DNA of 64,000 bases, from the NCBI GenBank assembly GCA_013400155.1, contig VXBM01000874.1, positions 263,664-327,663 of the forward strand. Direction: 5' to 3'. The translations under genes and the position numbers were made by a program. Shown piece after piece: positions 38,314 to 50,090 of this stretch (positions within the stretch are counted from its first letter, which is position 1; each line of letters begins with the position of its first letter). Below the pieces are notes generated by a model. That model was not told the DNA's origin, did no database searches, and saw only the letters and a list, made by a program, of their open reading frames with translations. The stretch is from Helopsaltes ochotensis (lineage: Eukaryota > Chordata > Aves > Passeriformes > Locustellidae).

Positions 38314-38910
38314 TGTGTGAGTGTGTGAGTGTGTGAGTGTGTGTCAGTGTGTGTCAGTGTGTGTCAGTGTCTGTCAGTGTCTGTCAGTGTGTGTCAGTGT
38401 GCCTGTCAGTGTGTCAGTTGTCTCTGTCTGTGTGTCAGTGTGTCTGTGCATGTGTGTGTCTGTCAGTGTGTCTATCAGTCTGTGTCAGTTTGTCTGTCCC
38501 TGTGCCTGTCAGTCTGTGTCAGTGTGTCTGTCAATGTCTATCAGTCTGTGTGACAGCATGTGTGTCACTGTGTCTGTGTGTGTGTATCAGTGTCTGTCAA
38601 TCTGTCACTCCATGTGTCACTGTGTGTGTGTCTGTGTCTCAGTCCGTGTGTCAGTATGTGTGTCTGTGTGTGTGTGTGTGTATCTGTCAGTCCGTGTGTC
38701 AGTGTGTGTATCAGTGTATCTGTCAGTCTGTCAGTGTATCTGTCAGTCCGTGTGTCAGTGTGTGCGTGTCAGAGTGTGTTTGTCAGTGTGTGTATCAGTG
38801 TATCTGTCAGTCCGTGTGTCAGAGTGTGTGTGTCAGAGTGTGTTTGTCAGTGTATCAGTGTGTCTGTCAGTCCGTGTGTCTCTGCCTCTGTCTCTGTCTG
38901 TGTGTGTGAG
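38314..38910 (+). repeat. Large compound TGTGTCAG-type tandem repeat
   Basis: About 600 bases are built from variants of GTGTGTCAGT, GTCTGTCAGT and GTATCTGTCAGTC. Parts have a higher-order pattern: TATCTGTCAGTCCGTGTGTC recurs several times between about 38680 and 38820. The plus strand contains almost no stop codons, which gives long Cys-Val-Ser reading frames of no biological meaning. The array directly precedes the N gap and is probably why assembly failed there. Confidence 0.95.
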
Positions 38911-38931
38911 GGGGGAGCGCGCGGCCCCCCG

Positions 38932-39546
38932 NNNNNNNNNNNNNNNNNNNNNNNNNNNNNNNNNNNNNNNNNNNNNNNNNNNNNNNNNNNNNNNNNNNNN
39001 NNNNNNNNNNNNNNNNNNNNNNNNNNNNNNNNNNNNNNNNNNNNNNNNNNNNNNNNNNNNNNNNNNNNNNNNNNNNNNNNNNNNNNNNNNNNNNNNNNNN
39101 NNNNNNNNNNNNNNNNNNNNNNNNNNNNNNNNNNNNNNNNNNNNNNNNNNNNNNNNNNNNNNNNNNNNNNNNNNNNNNNNNNNNNNNNNNNNNNNNNNNN
39201 NNNNNNNNNNNNNNNNNNNNNNNNNNNNNNNNNNNNNNNNNNNNNNNNNNNNNNNNNNNNNNNNNNNNNNNNNNNNNNNNNNNNNNNNNNNNNNNNNNNN
39301 NNNNNNNNNNNNNNNNNNNNNNNNNNNNNNNNNNNNNNNNNNNNNNNNNNNNNNNNNNNNNNNNNNNNNNNNNNNNNNNNNNNNNNNNNNNNNNNNNNNN
39401 NNNNNNNNNNNNNNNNNNNNNNNNNNNNNNNNNNNNNNNNNNNNNNNNNNNNNNNNNNNNNNNNNNNNNNNNNNNNNNNNNNNNNNNNNNNNNNNNNNNN
39501 NNNNNNNNNNNNNNNNNNNNNNNNNNNNNNNNNNNNNNNNNNNNNN
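38932..39546. other. Assembly gap (615 N)
   Basis: This is an unbroken run of N between a tandem repeat and CpG-rich sequence. FAR1 exon 1 and the core promoter may lie inside it. Confidence 1.
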
Positions 39547-39800
39547 TGGCGGGGAAGGCCACGGGTCCCTGTGCCGCTCGGAGGAGCGGGCGGGTGTGGG
39601 GAGAGCCGCGGGGCCGGGCCGTGCCCGCAGCCCCGGCCCGCGGGTGGGCTCCTCCAGGGGCAGGAGGGCCCTTCCTCCGCCCGTGCCCTGCCCGGGGAGC
39701 AGCGGCCTCGTGGGAGCGGGAGCCGCGCCGCTCCTCCAGAAGGCTTCCCCGAGCGAAGTTTGAAGTGTGGCTGATCGCAGGGGTACCGCGGTTGGCAGCT
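39547..39800 (+). promoter_or_regulatory. FAR1: CpG island, probable FAR1 promoter / 5' UTR region
   Basis: The sequence right of the gap is very GC-rich and dense in CpG, then drops abruptly to AT-rich DNA after about 39800. It lies about 10 kb upstream of the FAR1 start codon exon, on the expected side. That coding exon has a splice acceptor just 5' of its ATG, so at least one upstream non-coding exon must exist. Housekeeping-type genes such as FAR1 usually start in CpG islands. No donor could be chosen with confidence here, so exon 1 is not placed. Confidence 0.6.
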
Positions 39801-41691
39801 AGCTTGTAATCGAAACCAGCTTGAATCCCATGAAAATAGAAACCTTTAATTTCATTTAACCTACTTCAAGGCTTTAGCAACTGAAACTTTTTTTTTTAAT
39901 TTTTGAATAACTCTTTCGGTAATAATTAAGCAGTGAAGCATGTAGGAGTTTTACTAGCTGTTACGTCCATCTTTACTGAAGCAGGCTAGAATTTCTTGAT
40001 CCCTAGCTTCCCCTTGTGTTTCATGTCTGTGCTTCTCAACTGAGATACCATTATTTCAGGAATTTGGAAATAACATACTAGATATAGGATAGATATCTAG
40101 AAACTTCACCCTTCAGCTTCTTTACCCTGTTTTTCACCCTCCACTCACATACAGATGCCTTAAAATTCAGTCATTTCCCCATCAAAAAACTAAAGATGGA
40201 TAGGAAAGATTAATTTTATGAGTTATGTTTTTATGGGTTTTTTTTTTTACCTTTACCTGGTGCCAAGCTATAAATTAATCACAAATCTAGGTCTCTAACC
40301 TTTTACTGCAAGTACTTGGTCTTTATTGCTGGAATGTAGGTGTAGTGAAACTTTACTAGACCAATTTTAACTGTGAAAGCACATTGGAGGAGTTGTTTCA
40401 AGTGAAGTGTGGCTCTAGGTTTTGGATGTGATAAATGTTTTTCTTCTTACAGTTCCAGAATAACCCAGCCTGTCCACGTCTTAGTCATCTATAGCAGCTG
40501 ATACTTGTCGATAAAATTTAACATCAAAGCAAAACTGTAACCATCCATACCACCTTTCTTGGCTCCTGAAAGGCCAGACTGAATCTCCTTCTGGCTGCCA
40601 CAAAGTGAAGGGTTCTCTGTCATCCTCCTGTTTCTGAGTTCTAGCTCTTGGAGGAGCTCCCAGTCCCTCGCAAGGGTTGTTGTTTCCGATGCTGGGAAGG
40701 GGATGCACAACAAACTAAAACGTTATACAGCCATTTGGAAGGATTGAGCAGGTGACTGAGAAGGTCCTGGGCGTTGTTGAAGACATAAATTGTTGCAGTG
40801 ACTGCAGGCTTGGCTGGCTTCTTCAGCCAGAAATTGTGTGTGTTTAGTTTATTGTCACAAAGTATTCAGTGTTTGAGGATGTTCAGTGTAGTTTGCATGT
40901 TACTTGTCTGCAGGAAGCAGAGCTGCTGATTGGCAAGCTAAAAACTCTGAAAATGAGCCAATATCAGCAAAAATTGTGCTTGGCTAGTTTGTTACGTTGT
41001 GTGCGGGACTTGCATTGTGTCAACATTCGGTGTCTGGGCATGGTTAGTACCATCGTGCACATCCGTGGTGTTGATTCCAAGCCTTGCAGTTTAAGTCTTC
41101 CAGCCCTGCTTTGTTCAGCCTCGACGCTTGCACACTTTGGAAGCTGCAAACTGCAGTAACAAATCCTGTCTATCCGAATAGCTTAGGTATTCCCATTGGT
41201 TTTTGTCTCCTGAGCGTCTCCAGCGCGGGATTTGTAGTGAGCGCTGCTCTGTTGAGCTTCCTGCAGCAGCGGGGACCCCAGGGATGTGTGCCCTGCCGCT
41301 CTGTCCCCTGGGTGTGGTGACAGGGGCCGTGCTTTCGGCAGCTCTTGGCGTTCGTGTGTGCACGCTGCCTCACGCCTTCCCGTGCCGTTGTTCAGCGTGA
41401 TGTTGGTAAATGTGTAGAGCTCCTTGTGCAAGAGGCGTAATTGATAGATCCGAAGAAGACATCCATTAGCATAAATAGGAGTTAAGATTGGAGCTCTCGG
41501 CGTCTGCACGGGCGTCTACACGATCAGTATCGGCCCTCCTGCCGAGTAAATAGCTCTTCTCCTGAGCAGCAGGAGGAGGAGGGAGGCTGCCAACATCCTG
41601 TTTGGAAGACAGGTAGGCAATCTCTTGGTACAATTTGCTCTGAGTATCTGTTTAAGTCACTTCTTAAGATAAGAAAATTGTGGAAATGGTC

Positions 41692-41711
41692 TTTTTTTTT
41701 TTTTTTTTTTT
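41692..41711. repeat. Poly(T) tract (20 T)
   Basis: This is a simple homopolymer inside presumed FAR1 intron 1. No retrocopy body was recognised beside it. Confidence 0.9.
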
Positions 41712-41719
41712 GGTGATAG

Positions 41720-44700
41720 TTCGTTCCACATGTAATGAAAGAAAGGAAAACTGGTGTGTTTTGTTGTTTGCTTGTTTGGGTGTTTTTTTTTCTTTAGAAG
41801 GTGATTATGTTTCAAATACAACTTGGTGGAGCAGTTGTCAGATAAATGAATAATTTTTAGGTTTCAAAAGAATTATTGTGAATTCCTGCAGCAGCATAAT
41901 AGAAGAGGAATACCATTTTTAACTGTGAGAGATTTGGGAAAGTATGGAAGGAGTCCGGAAACGTTGATTCCTAGGACTTCAAATTTATCATGTAATGTCT
42001 ATTGTAAAATGTGATTCCAGCCTTCTATGCAATTTAAAACATGAGAAGAATAAGAGCTGGGCTTTATTATTCTTGATTAAGTATGCCAGTTGTAATTACT
42101 TTGTGAATAATAAGTTTTAACAGAACATAATTGCAGGTGCAGGTTTTGGGTCATTATTCTTGTCTTGTCTAATCAATATGAAAAAGATGAATCTGGGTTT
42201 TAATTACAAGATTAAGGAGTTAACCCTGAAATTTAAAGTAAAGACTGGAAGTCTCTTATCACTGCAACTTGACAAACTGATGAGCACTTGAATGTTGTTT
42301 CCCCCACCCCCTTCCATTTACTTGATTTTTGCCTTTCCCCTTCCAGCAAGATGACAGTATCACAGTAGCAAGTGGAGCAATAATCCTGCTGCAGCTAAAG
42401 CTTTCCCTAGTGATAACCAGGGCTGGGTATCAGCAGGCTCATGTGAAGGCTGAAGTGATGCCTCTGGCCTGTTTTCCCAAGGCAGTGAATAACAACTGAG
42501 TGGTGGAGAGTTGGCTTTGAGTGCTGCTCTGCTCATTGTGTTGTATTTGTGTCCTTCAGACAGGTTCTGTTCAGGGTTAACTCAGGAGTAATGATTTATG
42601 CAAAGTAAGAGCCATGATTTATGCAACTACCCTGATAAACAGTGAGGCTTTATCTTGTAATCCTTTCATAACCAAAAGTGCAAGTGAGATTTCTAATACA
42701 GATTTCCAATTAAATTAGATAAAATGATCTGGAACTCAGGTTCTGTTCAGCAAATCTTGAATCTGCCTGCCTCTTGATTTCCTAGAACTTGTTTAAAATC
42801 TCCCTGCATGTGTGTTAAACATATTTTCCTGTGGACTGGAGATGGAGTACAGTAAGTGTTCTTATGTGGGATATGATTTCCTGGAATAGCTTCATTTCTG
42901 ACCTGATCTGTGCCCTCTGTGCAATTTCGAGAAATGAGTTTAACTGTACCAAAAGATACTTTTTTTTCCCCCTTCAATGTGCACTTGATGACTAAGCTCA
43001 AACAGTAAGCAGTTTAGAAAAAGGCCAACTTACAACCTAATTATAAAGGGATAGTAAAAACCTTCTACTTGTTTTAATTCATTTTTGGATGAGGAGCTGT
43101 CTGTAAAAGCAACATAGTTACAGCAAAGCAAGGGACTTCCCTGGTATGGACTTTGTGAACAGATTACTTACTAAGAAGTAATTACAAAGTCATCTGGAAC
43201 AGAATCCCTTTGAGTAGAAGCACGAGTGGAAATTTGTAGTCAAATCAGAACTTTGGCTGAAGGAAGGTGTGTGAGCACATGCTTCAGAAATATCTGTGTA
43301 ACCACATGCATTGAATAGCTCTGATAGAATTCTGCTGAGATCAGCTCGATGGTGGCCCACACTGAAATCAGGTTCTGCTCCATAAGACTAGAGGATTAAA
43401 AGAGGTTGAATACTCCATGATTGTGAGCACAGCCCTCACTCCAGAGTATCTTATTTCACAAGGGTGTCGTCTTCAGTGAAGTAGTTGGTGAGTTGGGCTG
43501 AATTCTGCTAATAAGTTATTGGGTGGCTGTGGGTTAGTTGGTCCCAATTCACCATCTTCCCAAAGCAATTGAGTGAAAAATGTACTTGGGTTTTGTCATC
43601 GTCACCTAAAAGAAAGCAACAGAACTACTTCCATGTGTGGTATCAATCTGGATTTTGATCTGTGCTGTAGTGCTGTTAAATAGATCATATGCAGTATTAG
43701 CTGAGTTTCACCTAAATCAATTTAATAATGCTCCTTCCCTTGAATGCGTGTGCTGCCAGAGGTAGTAATAGATCCAGGAGGAATGTAGCTTGAGCAGCAC
43801 ACCCTCTAGGGTAAGCGTTCTGTATCTAGCACATTTCAGTGGTTAAGAATAGTGAGAAGACCTGCTTGAAAAGCAAGTCTGCTTTATTTTTGTACATAGA
43901 GCTATACGCTCAGCTATGTAAACTTTGACCCAACTAGATTGGTTACTCGAAGTGGTATTGTGTTTCATTAGATAAATCATTTAGAGGACAAATCTCTTCA
44001 TTGGTAGTTGGAAAGTTTCTTTATAGTCTTCAATCCTGGAGATGTTCAACTAGTTTGAAATGCCTTGTTATTTTTCAGAAATCCTCTTAATTCGCTGAGT
44101 GTCAGCCACAAGTTTGCCATATTCTTTGCCATAGAGTTTTGGGTCTTCTGGTGGCATTTGTCCATGCTGCAGTTGTGACTTGGGCCTGGTCCTTCAGATT
44201 GATTTAATTTTGTTGTATTTCACGTGTAGAGAGGACAGTATTACCCTGAATCCATCCCATAATTGTGTGCAAAGTGTGTAGTGCGGCACTTGAGGTCTGG
44301 CATATTACCAGGGCCAAGCCAAAGACTGGCTAGCTGATGTTGGATTAGTGGGCCCATTTTGATAATTCTTCAAAACTTAGTTGTTCTAATTAGCTTCCAA
44401 GCCTGTCAGTGTGTTTTCCAGCTCCTGGAGGTGCATCACATTTTCTTGGTCCCTGGCTTACAGCTAATAAAGAAAATGCACTTGCTGAGAGTAGATAAGA
44501 ATCCTGGTGAAATCTAAAACATGGATGAGCCTGTCTTTCTGCTAGTTGAGGGAAGAATCCCAAGTCTTCCACGTGTTTGGGAAGTTTGGAATAGGTATGC
44601 TTTAAGGTTAACTTGCACCCAAAGCGGTTTACAGTCTCTACTAATCTTTTGAAGCAGTATCTTTCACAGATAAGGTTTCCCAATGGATATAACCTTGGAC

Positions 44701-47700
44701 CACAAAGACAAATAAGACTGTATCCTTTGGAGATACGCTGGCTAGGTATTGGCCACATAGGGTAGGTCATTGGCCCTTGTGGTGCTTGAAAATGTGGGCA
44801 TTCTGCTGATAACATTCACTGATTTACTTCTGTGGAAACAAGGCACAGATGAAATGAGACATGATGATATGACATGACCCAGACTTGTCTTTCTGGCAGG
44901 CACCTTGTTTAGATGAGTTAAATATTACTTCCTTTGTTGCCCGAGTCTGTCCAATCTCTCCAGTTCCCAGAGATGTATTTTGTTTGGCTTGCAATGGTGT
45001 CCTTGCAATGTGGCAATTGGAGCTCTATATGAGGGACTTCCATAATGATTTTTGTCTGGGCTCTGTGTGTGGTGTTTAAACAGACTTGGTGCACTCAGAT
45101 TTCATGTCTGGACGAATGTCATCTTCTGAATATACGTAAACAAAATGCTCCTACCACTCTTTCTGCTTTTTACTCCTGCTAGTGCTGGGTTCAGTCTGTC
45201 AGAGGGAAGGGGGAAATTGATTTGTTGGGCTGTGTTTTTTGCAGAACTTTGTGGCTTGTTGCTGATGTTTGAGAGGTTGGGAAATGTACATTTTCTATTT
45301 CCTGTGAGCGATAATCTTGATAGGATTGAATTTGGAGGGAGCATGCTGTTGACCTAATGTTTGTCAGTGATAAACTAGAAGACAGCATTTAATCTCTAAC
45401 AAGGACACACATGCACACTCTCTAGTTGCTGGATTTAGCATTTAAACATTCAGTGGAACTGCAGCAGGCTTTCCTGGCACTTGGAAAGCACATCTTTAAG
45501 CATCTTGATCTGTGTTTGGACAAATCTGGGAACTGATCATTTTCCTGTTATAAACAGAATTGTCCTTGTTTTGAGAATCAGAGCCCTCTGAAGCTGTGAG
45601 TTAAATATTGCTGCAGTAGCTCTGGAGGCAAACAGAGCTGCTGTTGTTTGCTCCATAATAGCACTTGCTCAGCCTTGGACACGAGAATTTTTTACAAGAT
45701 GGGGAATGTTGGCTAGGATCCTGGTGTGTTGGTTTGGTGGTGGTTTTTCTTTTTTTTCCTGAAGTGCTTATGAACTCTTGATTTATCAGAGGACCAACAC
45801 CCTTCACACAAGCATATCTACAAAGTGTCACCGTGGGCTTAGCCCTGAACCTGTGAATTCAGAAGAATCCCAGCAGCAGCTGCTCTGTAGCAGCCTCACG
45901 TGAGATTCCTCTAGCAAAGGCTGTTTATACCTATGGGTAATGTGGGAATTTTGAGCATTTCTGTTCTAGAGCGAGAATTCTTTACAGAATTCTTATTAAG
46001 CCTTTCTTCTGTCAGATTGCTTTATTCTAGATGGTTATTGCTTATTAGCTCAAGAAAGTCTGTGATGCGGAGTTTTAGATATTCTACAGTGTGCATTAGA
46101 CAATTTTGTGTATGGTAGGAGTTTTCTGTGTGTGTTTGAAGAGGTGACTGTTAACAGATGATTGGATAACTGGTGACAATATGTATTGCTGGCTAACAGC
46201 TATTGTAAACATACAAGATGTACTCTAAAACAGATAGATAAAGTGATTGCTGACACTTAACAACCTTAAAATGTTAAATTTGGTTTTGCTGTGGTGTCTT
46301 GCAAGGTAGATTTTTCTTTTTGCACCTGCTCCAACTTGTTATGTGTTAGAGACCAAACTAGATTTCTGATAGGAACTACATGTATTTCTTGGCAGTTTTA
46401 TTTAAAAACAGAATTATAAAATAGTTCTTCCAACCCTAACAATCCCGTGGTTCTTCAGTAATTTACTGCCATGAAAAACTTTAAAAAGTAATATATTGTA
46501 CCTGTGAGGTAAGACCCTTCTGAGTTGGAGATGAGGAGTTGCCAGCAGTGCTATGCTAACTGGCACGGGGAGATGCATTCTCGGGGAAGGCAGGGAAAAG
46601 TAGGTGGAGAATGGGAACATTCTTTCCCTGTGCTTGAGATAACCTTTTTTTCTAACAGAGCAAAGTATAGGCTGCTGGTTTCAGGCTTTGATTGTTCACA
46701 CCTAGATTCCATACATGGTTTTTGCCCTTTAAATCCAATTTGGCACTTTCAGGCAGTTCCCTCACAATCCCTGTGTTTGTTGCTGTAATGTTGACAGCAA
46801 TGTGTACTTCTGAAAAAGTCACCAGTTATGGTTTCTAGCTGGAATCTTCCAGAGTAGTGGAAGTAGAAGACAATCTCAGTGTGGAAAGTTTCTATGAATA
46901 AGGTCTACCAAAGTCTGATTGTTGGAGAACAGAGTAAAGAGAAATGGGATTCAGAGTTTCTTAAAGGAAACATTTCTCAATCCTTAAAAAAAAAAAATAA
47001 TAAATAAACTATTACTCTGCACACATATAAGTGTTGCTGCCTCCCAAGTGGGAATGTGAGTATTTGTGGATGTTCCTGTTTTTTTAATTGAACCCATTTC
47101 ATCATTATGGTTCCTCATAGCTCTGGATGTCAATGTTTTGTAGGCCTGGTGCTCTGATTTCAGCCTCTTACACAAAGGAATATGATCAGACGTGACTGAG
47201 GGAGGAAACTTTGATCTATTTTGTTCCAGTTTTCTTTACATCACATGAGCCTAAGTATTGTCAGATTTTCCAGTCACTTAAAAAGCAGGACTACAGCAAC
47301 ACAGGTATTTTCACTGGCAGCATAACTTTTCATTGCTTTAGCTTTCAGAAACAGATGTTGGACCCCAGCCATGTACTGGGTGTTGTCCAAGGTTCCTGTG
47401 TGGACATAGCCAAAGACTCTGCCCATGTGAGCAGGTTTGCAGGCTGAGGTTGTGGCATTGTGTCAGAAGCAGGATTAAACCTTTCTTAGAGGAAGGACAG
47501 GTGAATGGATAGTTTTAGATACTCTCATAGAATCCCAAGGCGTAAAAAAATAGAAATTATAGCTAGTTAGGTAAATTAATAATAAGGTTATGTTGGAACT
47601 ATGACAAAACTGAATCTTAGTGGCAAAATTGCTGCAGTAATGATTGCATGAGTTTTTGCCTCCCTCTTGGAGGGAACTGAAATCCTGTCCTATTTGTGGA

Positions 47701-48595
47701 AGCGATCATGCAGATTTTTAGGAGGAAATGGAATTGAATGGTGTACACAAAGACCAGGAAAACAAAAGTTATGGGGAAGACATACCTGAAGAGCATTAAT
47801 TGTGGCTTTGAGCCATGGTAAAGACAACAGGCCTGTATCTTAATTGAACAGGGAAAAATGACTCATAAGCATGCTGTGTCTTGCACTCCATGCTTTGTGG
47901 CAGGAGGTATGCTTTCAAATTTGCATTAGAGTCTCTTAACTGTGTGGTAAAAGTGGCTTAATGTAAATAGCTTTTTCTCTTGACCTTCAAAGAAACAATT
48001 CTGGGTGCTATGTTGTGGGGAGTGGAAATAGTGTTGCCTGTTCTGCTCTAAACTTGCTGCTGTATCCTACTATCAGTTAGATGCTTCACTTCTCAAAGAA
48101 GGGAGTCAAAATAAGGATTTGGAGTATCTGACATAGTACTTGGTACCCAGACTTGTGAAACCAGGACTTGTGCAGGTAGTAACTCATTTCTAGCAAGTAA
48201 TCATTTGGAACTTGTTCAGAGACCGTTGAGATAGGAGCACATGAGAAACAGAGCACAATTGCTTTGATATGGTGAGTACCTGACAAATAGGTGTTCGAAA
48301 AATATTTACTTACTTTTCAGGCAAAAAGGACGAATTAGGTGTTCACTCTTAACATACATTCTGTGCGTTCCCTGCTAAGCCCCTGCTTGCAGTGTCTTGC
48401 TGTCTCAAAAGAACTGAGCGTATTTAGAAGTTGCACCTTTATTCTTGGGTGGCAGGTGAAGAAAAGTTCTCACCCTGTTAAGGTATTCAGTGTTGTAATC
48501 CTTATTTACCTAAGAAACGTTCCCATCTGTGTTTAAAGATTCTCAATTTTGTTGGTTTGGGGGTTTTTTTTAGTACCATGGTTTTATGGAATCTA
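41720..48595 (+). other. FAR1: Presumed FAR1 intron 1, nothing further recognised
   Basis: About 7 kb separates the CpG region from the SINE. No exon, repeat family or RNA gene is visible. It is called an intron because the acceptor before the FAR1 ATG needs an upstream exon, and the only CpG island upstream is near 39 kb. Confidence 0.5.
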
Positions 48596-48599
48596 TCCC

Positions 48600-48742
48600 T
48601 GAGATGAGCTCAGCTGCTCAGAGCACGATGCTGATAACAGCAAGATTGTGGGGGTCAATCCCCTTGTGGGCCGTTCACTTGGGAGCTGGATGATTCCTTG
48701 TGGCTCCCTTCCAACTCAGAACCTTCTGTGACTCCCTGTGAT
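48600..48742 (+). mobile_element. tRNA-Ile-derived SINE with CR1-type tail (TguSINE1-like)
   Basis: The head reads gagatgagctcagctgctca, gagcacgatgctgataacag, caagattgtgggggtcaatc and cccttgtgggcc. It follows a tRNA-Ile with degraded A box (about 48605) and B box (about 48650). The sequence then passes into ggctcccttccaactcagaa and ttctgtgactccctgtgat, a CR1 3' end with its short terminal repeat. This tRNA-Ile plus CR1 tail structure is that of TguSINE1, described from zebra finch and other passerines. The tail lets CR1 machinery mobilise the element. It lies in sense orientation in FAR1 intron 1. Confidence 0.85.
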
Positions 48743-49901
48743 CCCTTTTGAGAGTGTTTTGGTTGTAACAGTTGGCGTGGAACTTCCACAGAGGACTAGA
48801 ATTAGCCATTCTCTACATCACCTCAGGGTTTTTATGAGTCCAATCAGAAAGATTGGTAAAATGTGGTGGAAGTGTATCCATAATGCTACGTTCTCATCTA
48901 GTGAAAGTAACTGCTTAAGGATCAATGTAAAGATCTTGCTAAATCTGACTTAAAAGAATGGCAGCTCTGGATGATGCACTGTGATTGAGTCCTAGAGATC
49001 CTAACGGTCACGTTCTCACTTTATTGTGAGACATACCATATTTGTCCTTAAAAAAAGTTTCAGTTTCTCTTAGCAAGAATGACATCATTTCCAAGAGGCT
49101 GATGAAGGGAGAGGAAGAATCACGATTCTCAAGGTTAACTTACTAACTAAAGCAAAACCTAAAACACTTTCTAGCTTTGTGCTGATTTGAGTAATAATCC
49201 CTTACCTTACCCTTCATTTTAGTAGTTGGTGTATTTGTGGCTAACTCAAATGTTAGTTTGTTGAGAATTCTAATGACTTTGTTGTTTGGTTTTTTTCTTC
49301 CAAATGACTTGAGGGATGAAGAAGTTGGAAAACTCTTATCTGTGGATCTGTATGGTTTTTTTGTAATCAATTAAAACTGTCAGATCCCATTCCAAACAAC
49401 TAACTCAACCTTCTCTGTGGTTTAGTTTAGTTGGTAGGGAGGCTCATCCTAGCAGTGACAGGAGGCTCTGCTGGCCCAGTCAAAATTCCAGGGCCAGCTT
49501 GGGATGCTTGGCTCCCTGTCTTCTGTCAGGGGGTTTGAAGAATCCACTTGTGATTACATTTTAATGGTACAACCTCTAGTTTACATGGTGCAGCCCCTTG
49601 GAGTGGTAAAGAACTGTGCACACAGAGGCAAGAATAGACTGAAGTTGAGCTATTTTCCTGGCTGAGTGGGTGTCTCAGTCCTTAAAACTCTGTTAACAGG
49701 GGCAGTTTACAAGAAGATCTGGTGGGAGTCTTTCAGAATGTTGTGAAAAAAGACAGCTTCAAGTACTGGTTATAGGGAAAAAAATCTGTTAAGCATTTCT
49801 TTCAGGTATAAACAGCACAGATATAATTATTCAATCTTCTGCAAATCTGAACTCTAAGCTCTTTAACATACTTTTTGCTTTTATCTTTTGTAAAGGTCAC
49901 A

Positions 49902-50090
49902 ATGGTTTCCATCCCTGAATACTATGAAGGAAAAAACATCCTCCTGACAGGAGCTACAGGCTTTGTGGGAAAAGTGCTTTTGGAAAAGCTGCTCAGATCC
50001 TGTCCTAAAGTGAAAGCAGTGTATGTGCTGGTAAGAAAAAAAGCAAGTCAGACACCTGAAGCACGAATAGAAGAAATTACCAGCTGTAAG
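49902..50090 (+). CDS. FAR1: FAR1 first coding exon
   Basis: The acceptor ttttgtaaag ends at 49895, six bases of 5' UTR (gtcaca) follow, then ATG. It encodes residues 1-63, including the NADPH-binding glycine motif (GATGFVG, 17-23), and ends in phase 0 before gtatgtgt. The presence of an acceptor shows that the 5' UTR is split. Confidence 0.96.

Noticed and set aside
37878..38336. 152-codon plus-strand frame in GC-rich DNA, with long antisense frames
   Set aside because: Stop-poor frames are expected in CpG-rich sequence. There is no domain, and the region fits a promoter shoulder better.
38321..39774. Long Cys-Val-Ser reading frames, up to 480 codons
   Set aside because: They are the translation of the TGTGTCAG tandem repeat, which lacks stops, extended across the N gap. 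There is no coding signal.
40869..41159. 96-codon plus-strand frame after an acceptor-like tctgcag, helical in part
   Set aside because: It lies in the presumed FAR1 intron 1. FAR1 has no such N-terminal extension and the real ATG exon has its own strong start.
48605..48675. Possible tRNA-Ile gene
   Set aside because: The tRNA-like head has mismatches in the boxes and stems and runs straight into a CR1 tail, so it is a SINE head.
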